Below, piece after piece: positions 1-5,880 of a stretch of DNA of 14,111 nt. The number at the start of each line of letters is the position of its first letter. Positions within the stretch are counted from its first letter, which is position 1. The notes beneath the pieces are model-generated. The model was not told where the DNA came from. It saw only the letters and a program-made list of their open reading frames with translations, and did not search any database. A program made the translations under genes and the position numbers. Origin of the DNA: Actinomycetota bacterium (GTDB taxonomy: Bacteria > Actinomycetota > Thermoleophilia > Gaiellales > Gaiellaceae); assembly GCA_013697465.1 (NCBI GenBank), contig JACCWU010000338.1, positions 1-14,111 on the forward strand, given 5' to 3'.

Positions 1-866
1 TTGGTCTCGGGGACGACATGGGCCGACCTGACGATCGACTCGAGCTGCACGGCTGCCATGCCGACATCGTGCATCGCTGCGAAAAGATCGCGTACGTGGA
101 GAATGCCGACGATCTCGTCGAGCGAGCCCCGGTATACGGGGTAGCGCGTAAAAGGAGACTCGACGACGGTGGTGAGCGCGTCCTCCGGAGGCATGTCCAC
201 CGAGATCGCGACGACCTCCGGTCGCGGCACCATCACCGCCGAGACCTCCTTCGAGGCGAAGTCGAAAACCTTGTACAACATCTCTTCCTCGGCTTGGTGC
301 AGCTCGCCGACGTCCTCGGCTGCGGCCACGCTGTGCCGGATGTCCTCGCGGGTATAGGCGATCATCCCCGCGGGTGCCGGTTTGACCCGCAGGAGGCGGA
401 GGAACACGTTCCCGGAGACCTGGAGGAGCCAGACGAGCGGATAAGTGATCCTCGCGAGCCAGTCGAGCGGGACCGCGAGCGCAACCGCAAGCCACTCGGC
501 TTTCTGGAGCGCGACCGCCTTGGGCACGAGCTCCCCGATGACGACCGAGAGGTAGGAGAGAATCGCGAAAGCGATCAGGAACGCCACGGTGTTCGAGAGC
601 GGAGGCTGCATCAGGTCCGAGATCAACGGCTCACCGATCGCACCGAGGAGGATCGCGAAGACGGTGATCCCGACCTGGACGGTGCTGATGAAGCGGACCG
701 GGTCGTCCATGAGCCGCAGCGCGGTGCGCGCCCCGAGGCCCCCGCGGCGCGCGCGTTCCTCGAGACGGCTTCTCCGCGCGGTCACGAGAGCGTACTCGGC
801 CGCGACGAAGATCGAGTTCCCGAGCACGAGTAGGAAGATCACGACGATGCGGAGAGGAGTGCTCAC
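1..866 (-). CDS. CNNM/CorC (HlyC-type) transmembrane CBS-domain protein, C-terminus cut by window edge
   Basis: The visible part is 288 residues from a GTG start; the gene runs off the left edge. The N-terminus carries the DUF21/CNNM signature: a first hydrophobic helix followed by VAAEYALVTARRSRLEE (residues 21-37). Further membrane segments lie near 62-80, 93-112 and 125-155, with the conserved GELVPK stretch at 111-116. From about residue 205 the soluble part follows the family's CBS-pair layout: VMVPRPEVVAI, then a threonine/arginine-rich turn before RYPVYRGSLDEIVGILHVRDL (read in two halves, 241-250 and 251-261). Members are linked to Mg2+/Co2+ efflux or magnesium homeostasis and sit in the plasma membrane. 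The start is the only GTG/ATG placing the first helix at the N-terminus; a stop lies at 921-923. I see no clear -10 element 6-8 bases upstream, unlike most neighbours, so it may be transcribed with the hydrolase upstream (82-bp gap). Substrate is not deducible from sequence. Confidence 0.9.
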   Translation of the reverse strand, partial: MSTPLRIVVIFLLVLGNSIFVAAEYALVTARRSRLEERARRGGLGARTALRLMDDPVRFISTVQVGITVFAILLGAIGEPLISDLMQPPLSNTVAFLIAFAILSYLSVVIGELVPKAVALQKAEWLAVALAVPLDWLARITYPLVWLLQVSGNVFLRLLRVKPAPAGMIAYTREDIRHSVAAAEDVGELHQAEEEMLYKVFDFASKEVSAVMVPRPEVVAISVDMPPEDALTTVVESPFTRYPVYRGSLDEIVGILHVRDLFAAMHDVGMAAVQLESIVRSAHVVPET

Positions 867-899
867 GCGGAGAAGGTCGGGGTCGACACAAGCGGCAAC

Positions 900-913
900 G
901 CCCCCGGAGGGGC
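900..913. repeat. Short GC inverted repeat between two minus-strand genes
   Basis: GCCCC (900-904) and GGGGC (909-913) can pair around a 4-base loop. No T-run follows on either strand, so it is not a convincing intrinsic terminator. It lies in the 82-bp gap between the hydrolase and the CNNM-type gene. Confidence 0.35.
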
Positions 914-948
914 GCTGGTACTAGGCGGTAGGTCGTCGCCCACGTAGA

Positions 949-1884
949 TCAAGTCGCAGTATAGGTAACCGCCCCGTCGTCCTCGTGTCGCTCGGCAATA
1001 CCCTCCCACACGAGGCGTTCGGCGTGCGAGAGGGACTCGGCGACCGCGAACCGCCTGGCCGCGGGCTTCAGATCGTCGCCGAAGAGCGCGAGCGAGAGCT
1101 CGAAGCCCGTGCGCGGCTTGGTGCCGAGGGCCGCGACCGTCTCCTCGAGCCGTACGCGGTGATGGTCCTGTAGCTCGCGCACGCGGCGCTCAGGGTCGTC
1201 GAGCACGTCGCCGTGACCCGGAAGCGCAACGCGCGGCCCGAGCTCCGCCGTCCGCTCGAGCGCCGCGAGATAGTCGCCGAGCGGGTCCGCGCGGCTCGCG
1301 GGCCAGAGACCGACCGTCGGTGTGATTCTCGCGAGCAGGTGGTCGGCCGCGACGAGGATCCCGTCCTTCAGCAGACAGAGCTGGCCGTCGGCGTGGCCGG
1401 CCGCCCCGATGAGCTCCCACCCGTCGAGCATCTCCCCGGCCTCGACGAGGATCGGATCCTTCTGGTAGCGGATGAACGGCCGGTACACGGAGCTTTGGCC
1501 GACGAGCTCCTCCGTCACGTCGTCGGGCGCCCCGTGCAGGCGAAACCACTCGAGCAGCCGTTCCGACCAGGCCGGGTTGCCCCAGACGAGCTCGCATTGC
1601 GCGTAGTCGAGAGCCCCCTGGTAGACCGGAGCGCCTGTCAGCTCGTGGAGGTCGGCCGCGGCGCCGACGTGATCCGGGTGGAAGTGGGTCACGAAGATGC
1701 GCGCCACCCGACCTCCGGCGCGCTCGAGCTCGGCGCGCCACTGCTCCTTGGCGTCGGGGAGGCCGACGCCGGTGTCGACGACCGTCCACCCGTCGTCGCC
1801 CGGCAGGAGGTATGCATGTACATGCCCCGGCCTCGTCGGCAGCGGCAACGTGACCTGCCGGATTCCCCCCGGAAGCTCCGCCAT
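949..1884 (-). CDS. MBL-fold metallo-hydrolase with C-terminal winged-helix tail (LACTB2-like)
   Basis: A 311-residue metallo-beta-lactamase-fold protein. The zinc-binding motif is THFHPDH (66-72: H67, H69, D71, H72). Later metal ligands appear as GHADGQ, the aspartate of AADH, and GHGDVL. The tail from RRVRELQDHH onward, ending in SHAERLVWEGIAE, matches the winged-helix extension of LACTB2/RNase-Z-like hydrolases. Such proteins cleave thioesters, lactones or nucleic acids; the substrate cannot be told here. I chose ATG 1884 because a TAGAGT hexamer ends 7 bases before it and because it leaves 49 bp to the divergent GNAT gene. An ATG at 1944 in the same frame would add 20 residues (beginning MSPTAPHP) without family similarity and would overlap the GNAT start. 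No signal peptide, so probably cytoplasmic. Confidence 0.9.
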   Translation of the reverse strand: MAELPGGIRQVTLPLPTRPGHVHAYLLPGDDGWTVVDTGVGLPDAKEQWRAELERAGGRVARIFVTHFHPDHVGAAADLHELTGAPVYQGALDYAQCELVWGNPAWSERLLEWFRLHGAPDDVTEELVGQSSVYRPFIRYQKDPILVEAGEMLDGWELIGAAGHADGQLCLLKDGILVAADHLLARITPTVGLWPASRADPLGDYLAALERTAELGPRVALPGHGDVLDDPERRVRELQDHHRVRLEETVAALGTKPRTGFELSLALFGDDLKPAARRFAVAESLSHAERLVWEGIAERHEDDGAVTYTAT

Positions 1885-1891
1885 CCCGGCG

Positions 1892-1897
1892 ACTCTA
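1892..1897 (-). promoter_or_regulatory. -10 element of the MBL-fold gene (leaderless)
   Basis: TAGAGT on the minus strand is followed by 7 bases (CGCCGGG) and then ATG 1884. Transcription would begin at or next to the start codon. It faces away from the GNAT -10 at 1920-1925, so the two genes share a compact divergent promoter region. Confidence 0.55.
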
Positions 1898-1919
1898 GAT
1901 ATCCACGTCTCCGGACTCG

Positions 1920-1925
1920 TAGGAT
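1920..1925 (+). promoter_or_regulatory. -10 element of the GNAT-APH operon (leaderless)
   Basis: TAGGAT lies 8 bases before GTG 1934, with no Shine-Dalgarno sequence between. This spacing predicts a transcript starting at the GTG. Confidence 0.5.
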
Positions 1926-1933
1926 GCGGCGCG

Positions 1934-2530
1934 GTGGGCGACATCGAGGTGCGGCCGTACCAAGACGCCGACGAGCGAGGTTGGGTCGTATGTCGGGTTC
2001 TCTCGTTCCTCGACTCGGCGTTCTTCGACGACGTCCGTCGGGAGAAGGAGCGCTACGAGCATCCCGCGATCGAGCTCGTCGCGGAGCGGAACGGCGAGAT
2101 CGTCGGCCTCATCGACGTCGAGTGCGAAGAAGAGCCTGCAACGATCTGCGAGGACCGACCCGGGCTCGGGGGAATGATCTGGCACGTCGCCGTGCACCCC
2201 GATCAGCAGCGCCGCGGCATCGGGACGGCATTGCTCCGCGAGGCAGAGGCGATCGCGAACCGGCGCGGTCTAGCGCGCTTCGAGGCATGGACGCGAGACG
2301 ACCCGGACGTGCAGGCCTGGTACGAGTCCCGCGGATTCGTGCGCGTCTACTCCTATCTGCACGTCTACGTCGAGCTGGACGAAGGACTGCGAGACGCCTT
2401 TCCCGTCACCGACGACGGCCTGAGGCCGGTGAAGCTCTTCGCCCACTACGTCGGCGACCGGCCGGACGACATGCGGCGACGCTTCGCCCGGGTGCACGAC
2501 GACGTCCTCTACGAGCGCCGACTCGTCTGA
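1934..2530 (+). CDS. GNAT-family N-acetyltransferase
   Basis: A 198-residue protein with the GNAT fold order: strand-helix start IEVRPYQDADERGW, central strands ELVAERNGEIVGLIDV, then the acetyl-CoA pyrophosphate loop HPDQQRRGIGTALL (88-101) with the QxxGxG/A signature at 92-97. The late segment AWYESRGFVRV is the typical C-terminal GNAT helix-strand (YxxxGF). It should transfer an acetyl group from acetyl-CoA to an amine; the acceptor is unknown. The GTG start is the only start codon that sits right before the fold, and a -10 hexamer precedes it. It is the first gene of a two-gene unit, 4 bp before the phosphotransferase-like gene. Pairing GNAT and APH folds is common in small-molecule modification or resistance cassettes, but no resistance class is recognisable. 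Confidence 0.9.
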   Translation: MGDIEVRPYQDADERGWVVCRVLSFLDSAFFDDVRREKERYEHPAIELVAERNGEIVGLIDVECEEEPATICEDRPGLGGMIWHVAVHPDQQRRGIGTALLREAEAIANRRGLARFEAWTRDDPDVQAWYESRGFVRVYSYLHVYVELDEGLRDAFPVTDDGLRPVKLFAHYVGDRPDDMRRRFARVHDDVLYERRLV

Positions 2531-2534
2531 AGAC

Positions 2535-3419
2535 GTGGAGCCGGACCTCGATCTCGTCGCCGAGGCCATCGGCTCGCCTCCGAAGTCCTGGGAGCCGGTC
2601 CGCTCGGGCTACACGCGGAGTCGAGCATGGCGGATGGAGTCGCCCGACGGCCCCGTCTTCGTCAAGGAAGCGGCGGACGAGGGCTCGCTCTCCATGCTCA
2701 GATCCGAGGCGCTCGTCTATTCGAACGTCTCCGGCGCTTTCATACCCGGTTTCATCGGCTTCGCGGACCGGGGCGCTCGGGCCGCGCTCGCGATCGAGTA
2801 CCTCGACGACGCCCACTGGCCGCCGCCTTACCCCGACCCCGTCGACCCACTATTCGTTGCGCTCGAGACCGTGTCGGCGGCGCGAGCCCCCGCGGAGCTT
2901 CGCGTCCAGGCGAAACGATGGTCGCGCTGGGAGCGGGTGGCCGCTGACCCCGAACCGCTCCTCAGCCTGGGAGTCTGCTCGAGGGACTGGCTGGAGCGCT
3001 CGCTCGGGCTTCTGATCGAAGCCGAGGCCGGCGCTGACTTCGAGGGCGACGCGCTCGTCCACAACGACGTCTACAGCAGCAATGTCTGCTTCGCCGGTCG
3101 AGGCGCGGTGCTGGTCGACTGGGGAGCGGCGGTTCGGGGCTCGCGCTGGATCGACACGGCGTTTGCGGTCCTGAGCGTCCGCGTCGAGGGCGGCCGCGTG
3201 CCGATCGTCGACTTCCCCGATGAAGGTCCGTTCGCGGCTGCCCTCAGCGGGCATCTCGCGGTCGAGGCGCCCGAGCCGCTCCCCGACTGGGCGGAGCCGG
3301 GCTCGACACTTCGAGCTGACATGGCTCAGGACCTACGCCATGCCCTGCGCTGGGCGGCCGAGAAGCTCGACCTCGAGCCTCTGGGCCAGACGAACCCACG
3401 CGCATGTGGTCCCGGATAG
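2535..3419 (+). CDS. APH/choline-kinase-fold phosphotransferase family protein
   Basis: A 294-residue soluble protein with the aminoglycoside-phosphotransferase-type kinase layout. An ATP-binding lysine lies in VFVKEA (K44), with a candidate partner glutamate in RSEAL (E58). The catalytic loop is HNDVYSSN (H176, D178, N183; the HxDxxxxN form of Brenner's motif). The metal-binding motif is VDWG (D195). It should phosphorylate a hydroxyl group on a small molecule; the acceptor is not visible. The start is a GTG 4 bp after the GNAT stop, so it is very likely co-transcribed and coupled. The C-terminal region is rich in acidic residues and ends within a helical segment, as is usual. It could be a homoserine/choline kinase-like enzyme rather than an antibiotic-modifying one. 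Confidence 0.85.
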   Translation: MEPDLDLVAEAIGSPPKSWEPVRSGYTRSRAWRMESPDGPVFVKEAADEGSLSMLRSEALVYSNVSGAFIPGFIGFADRGARAALAIEYLDDAHWPPPYPDPVDPLFVALETVSAARAPAELRVQAKRWSRWERVAADPEPLLSLGVCSRDWLERSLGLLIEAEAGADFEGDALVHNDVYSSNVCFAGRGAVLVDWGAAVRGSRWIDTAFAVLSVRVEGGRVPIVDFPDEGPFAAALSGHLAVEAPEPLPDWAEPGSTLRADMAQDLRHALRWAAEKLDLEPLGQTNPRACGPG

Positions 3420-3504
3420 GGTCCGACGAACGGCGACCCGGAGATCATGGAGGTTCACAACATCGTCAAACGCTAGACCCGAGCGAGCTCCGCCTCACCC
3501 ACAA

Positions 3505-3526
3505 GCGGTGTGACGAGAATCACCGC
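3505..3526. repeat. Inverted repeat upstream of the radical SAM promoter
   Basis: GCGGTG (3505-3510) and CACCGC (3521-3526) are inverted arms separated by 10 bases. They lie in the 136-bp gap between the phosphotransferase and radical SAM genes, which otherwise shows no coding potential. They could end the upstream transcript or be an upstream operator; no T-tract follows. Confidence 0.35.
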
Positions 3527-3530
3527 TGCA

Positions 3531-3544
3531 CGAACATGTGTTCT
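3531..3544 (+). promoter_or_regulatory. LexA (SOS) box
   Basis: CGAACATGTGTTCT matches the Gram-positive LexA operator CGAAC-N4-GTTCG at every fixed base but the last, and the longer mycobacterial form at 10 of 12 fixed positions. It sits against the -10 element at 3544-3549, so bound LexA would block RNA polymerase. As I recall, Rv2578c, the mycobacterial relative of the downstream gene, is a LexA-regulon member. That independently supports the call. LexA itself is not in the window. Confidence 0.75.
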
Positions 3545-3549
3545 ATATT
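3544..3549 (+). promoter_or_regulatory. -10 element of the radical SAM gene (leaderless)
   Basis: TATATT, one base from the TATAAT consensus, ends 6 bases before GTG 3556 and shares its first base with the LexA box. No -35 resembling TTGACA is visible at 16-18 bp spacing. Confidence 0.6.
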
Positions 3550-3555
3550 TACTCC

Positions 3556-4320
3556 GTGCGCGCGGAGTACCGACTCGAGCCGTGTAAAGCCGCCCTGAAC
3601 GCTGTCCGCGGGATGCCTTTCCGCTGGTCGCTCAACCCGTACATGGGCTGCGTGCATCGCTGCACGTTCTGTTACGTCCGTGGATTCGAGCGTCGGGCGG
3701 ACCGGCCCTCGGACGACCGCTACGGACGCTCGATCCGCGTGAAGACGAACGTCGCCGACGTGCTCCGGCGGGAGCTGGCCCGTCCGTCATGGGAGCGGGA
3801 GGAGGTGGCCGTCGGCACCGCGACCGACCCGTATCAACCTCCGGAGGGCCGCTTTCGGCTGACGCGGGCCTGCATCGGCGAGCTGGCCCGAGCCTGGACA
3901 CCGTTCTCGATCATCACCCGCGGGCCGCTCGTCGTCCGGGACGTCGACGTGCTCCAGGAGGCTTCGGCGCGGGTCTCGGTGACGGTGACGGTGTCGCTGC
4001 CCACGCTCGACGACCGTGTCTGGCGCACGACCGAGCCCGGGACCGCGCCGCCGCGCAGCCGCCTCGAGGCGGTGCGCCGACTCGCCGCAGCCGGCATCGA
4101 CGTCACCGTCGGGCTGGCGCCAGTCCTCCCCGGTCTCTCGGATGCGCCAGGACTCCTCGAAGCCGTCGTTCGCGCGGCGAAGGCGGCCGGCGCACGAAGC
4201 GTGTGGACCGCACCCTTGAATCTCCGCCCCGGTGTCCGCGAGCACTTCCTGGAGGCGCTAGAGCGGGACTGGCCGGACGAGGTTGGGCGCTACCGGGAGC
4301 TCTTCGCCGGGCGTGCCTAG
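3556..4320 (+). CDS. Rv2578c-family / SPL-like radical SAM protein
   Basis: A 254-residue radical SAM protein. The [4Fe-4S] motif is C32-x3-C36-x2-C39 within LNPYMGCVHRCTFCYVRGF, the signature of the spore-photoproduct-lyase-like branch called Rv2578c family in actinobacteria. The TIM-barrel continues through GTATDPYQPPE (cofactor-binding strand), TRGPLVVRDVDVL and VTVGLAPVLPGLSD. The family is thought to use the 5'-deoxyadenosyl radical; DNA photoproduct repair is suggested by similarity but not established for this branch. I chose GTG 3556 rather than the in-frame GTG at 3538 because 3538 lies inside the LexA box and upstream of the -10; the shorter form begins VRAEYRLEP. Mycobacterial relatives may carry an intein; this one does not. 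The SOS box implies induction by DNA damage. Confidence 0.9.
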   Translation: MRAEYRLEPCKAALNAVRGMPFRWSLNPYMGCVHRCTFCYVRGFERRADRPSDDRYGRSIRVKTNVADVLRRELARPSWEREEVAVGTATDPYQPPEGRFRLTRACIGELARAWTPFSIITRGPLVVRDVDVLQEASARVSVTVTVSLPTLDDRVWRTTEPGTAPPRSRLEAVRRLAAAGIDVTVGLAPVLPGLSDAPGLLEAVVRAAKAAGARSVWTAPLNLRPGVREHFLEALERDWPDEVGRYRELFAGRA

Positions 4321-4354
4321 CGCTCACCAGGGAGGATCAAGCCGAACTGCCCCG

Positions 4355-4360
4355 TAGTAT
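4355..4360 (+). promoter_or_regulatory. -10 element of the NarL-type two-component operon (leaderless)
   Basis: TAGTAT is followed by six bases and GTG 4367. The remaining 34 bases after the radical SAM stop hold no obvious terminator. Confidence 0.55.
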
Positions 4361-4366
4361 CGCGAC

Positions 4367-4990
4367 GTGGCCAACGAGATCACCTGCCTGATCGCCGACG
4401 ACCACGAGGTCGTGCGCGAAGGTCTACGGCTGGCGCTCTCCCGGTCTCCGCGAATCCGCGTGATCGGCGAGGCAACCGACGGTCGCTCGGCGGTGACCCT
4501 GACCGAGAGGCGACGCCCCGACGTCGTGATCATGGACCTGCGCATGCCGGACATGGACGGCCTCGAGGCGACGGAGAAGATCCTCGAGAAGATGCCCGGC
4601 ACGGCAGTGCTCATCTTCACCGCTTACGGCGAGCGCTCGCTGCTGCAGCGCGGCCTCGAGTCCGGCGCGCGCGGCTACATCTTGAAAGAGACGCCGCACG
4701 AGACCCTCATCCGCGCGATCGAGAAGGTCGCGGCCGGTGACACGTTCGTCGACCCGGGGCTCATGGCGGAATTCGTGGCCGGGCGCGGTCAACTGGACAT
4801 TCTCACCCCTCGCGAGCGCGAGATCCTCCAGCTCCTGGCGGACGGGATGTCGAACGTGGACGTGGCTGCAAAGCTCTTCATCAGCCCGGAGACGGTGAAG
4901 AGCCACGTCCGCCACATCCTTGCGAAGCTCGAGGCCGATACCCGCACCGAGGCGGTGGCCATCGCGCTGCGCGAGGCGATGATCGACTGA
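4367..4990 (+). CDS. NarL/LuxR-family response regulator
   Basis: A 207-residue regulator. The receiver domain (about 4-120) has the acidic pair D11-D12, phospho-acceptor D57 in VVIMDLRMPDMDG, T85 in FTAYG and K107 in YILKE, so all switch residues are present. A LuxR-type helix-turn-helix follows (about 144-203), with LTPREREILQLLADGMSNVD and FISPETVKSHVRHILAKL. It should bind DNA as a dimer when phosphorylated. The kinase gene follows 10 bp later in the same direction. The GTG start sits directly after a -10 element and gives the receiver its normal N-terminus. Target genes are unknown. Confidence 0.95.
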   Translation: MANEITCLIADDHEVVREGLRLALSRSPRIRVIGEATDGRSAVTLTERRRPDVVIMDLRMPDMDGLEATEKILEKMPGTAVLIFTAYGERSLLQRGLESGARGYILKETPHETLIRAIEKVAAGDTFVDPGLMAEFVAGRGQLDILTPREREILQLLADGMSNVDVAAKLFISPETVKSHVRHILAKLEADTRTEAVAIALREAMID

Positions 4991-5000
4991 CTGGGGTCCA

Positions 5001-5654
5001 GTGAGCGCCGAGAAAGCCGAGCGCGCCCTTCTCGCCGAGCGGATCATCGCCGAGCAGGACGAGCGGCGCCGGCTCGCCGAGCTGATCCACGACGGGCCCG
5101 TCCAGCATCTCGCGGCAATCTCGCAGATGGTCGATGCCGCTCTTGACTCCGTCCGCACGGGGGATCCGGCGCGCGCGGCCGAGATTTTGTCGCGAGGCCT
5201 CGTGCTCGCACGGGAAGCGGCTCAGGATCTCCGCTCGCTCTGCGACGACCTCGAGCCGCGCGCGCTCAGCGAGCTGGGATTCGCCGCGGCGATCGAAGCG
5301 GTTGCGCGGCGAATCGCCGCGCGCAGGCAGATAGAGATCCACCTCGAGGTCGATCACGGCGACGAGCTCGGCGAGCACGCCCAGACCGGCCTCTTCCAGA
5401 TCGTGCGCGAGGCGATCGAGCAAGCTGTCCGTCGAGGCGCTCTCACCCACATCGACGTGACGATCGTCGCGCTCGACGGAGGCGGTGCCGCGCTCTCGGT
5501 GTCGGACGATGGATCGCCCGAACGCCGCAGCGCGGTGCTCGAGATGCTCGCCGAGCGAGCCGCGACGCTCAACGGGCGCTTCAGCTCGGAGGCGCGCTGG
5601 CCGCGCGGATCAACGATCCGGATCGAGCTTCCTCCCTCGGCGGCGCGCCGCTAG
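5001..5654 (+). CDS. Soluble HisKA_3-type histidine kinase, degenerate ATPase domain
   Basis: A 217-residue protein paired with the response regulator. The dimerisation/H-box ERRRLAELIHDGPVQHLAAI (21-40) has phospho-acceptor H30, as in NarX/DesK/LiaS kinases. The C-terminal half follows the HATPase fold, with SVSDDG (166-171) as the G1-like box. However, the N-box reads REAIEQAVRRGA (136-147), where family members have N and H in place of Q141 and R145. The G2 glycine loop is replaced by AVLEMLAERAA. No membrane segment or sensor domain exists; a short helical lead (1-20) precedes the H-box. It may be a weak kinase, a phosphatase, or depend on another ATPase subunit. The GTG start is 10 bp after the regulator stop, so they are co-transcribed. 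Confidence 0.85.
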   Translation: MSAEKAERALLAERIIAEQDERRRLAELIHDGPVQHLAAISQMVDAALDSVRTGDPARAAEILSRGLVLAREAAQDLRSLCDDLEPRALSELGFAAAIEAVARRIAARRQIEIHLEVDHGDELGEHAQTGLFQIVREAIEQAVRRGALTHIDVTIVALDGGGAALSVSDDGSPERRSAVLEMLAERAATLNGRFSSEARWPRGSTIRIELPPSAARR

Positions 5655-5657
5655 GAT
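5652..5657 (+). promoter_or_regulatory. -10 element of the 67-residue gene (leaderless), overlapping the kinase stop codon
   Basis: TAGGAT begins with the TAG stop codon of the kinase gene, then 7 bases lead to GTG 5665. The small gene may have its own transcript besides read-through. Confidence 0.5.
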
Positions 5658-5664
5658 CGCGAAC

Positions 5665-5868
5665 GTGGATGCGGCCACGAACGGCAGAAGCGGCTTCCTC
5701 CTCTTCGTCTGGTCAACGACGGGCTACTCGCTGGTCGAGCAACCGGGAGAGCCGCCCCAAGTCGGCGCCGAGATCGAGGACGGCGAGCGGCGCTATCGCG
5801 TCACCAAGGTCGCGCCGTCGCCGCTCCCCGGCGACTCACGCGTCTGCGCCTACCTGCTCCCCGCCTGA
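5665..5868 (+). CDS. Small 67-residue protein of unknown function
   Basis: I do not recognise this protein. The frame begins at GTG 5665 behind a -10 hexamer and ends 12 bp before the convergent ferredoxin stop. It begins VDAATNGRSGFLLFVWSTTGYSLVE, read here as residues 1-12 and 13-25, and continues with QPGEPPQVGAEIEDGE, RRYRVTKVAPSPLPGD and SRVCAYLLPA. The alternation of hydrophobic and charged residues suggests a small beta-barrel or SH3-like fold. The segment PPQVGAEIEDGERRYRVTKV resembles a strand-turn-strand unit. There is no signal peptide or long hydrophobic helix, so it is probably cytoplasmic. One cysteine lies near the end. Promoter spacing and intact frame support a real gene. Confidence 0.65.
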   Translation: MDAATNGRSGFLLFVWSTTGYSLVEQPGEPPQVGAEIEDGERRYRVTKVAPSPLPGDSRVCAYLLPA

Positions 5869-5880
5869 CCGCCGCGCGCC

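Noticed and set aside
1885..1944. ATG 1944 as start of the MBL-fold protein
   Set aside because: It would overlap the divergent GNAT start by 11 bp and add residues with no family similarity; ATG 1884 has a well-placed -10 element.
1213..3015. A 600-codon plus-strand open frame
   Set aside because: It runs antisense to the MBL-fold gene and out of frame through the GNAT and phosphotransferase genes. Its composition is low-complexity Arg/Ala.
3536..3540. ATG 3536 or GTG 3538 as start in the radical SAM region
   Set aside because: ATG 3536 is in another frame, and both lie within the LexA box and upstream of the -10 element.
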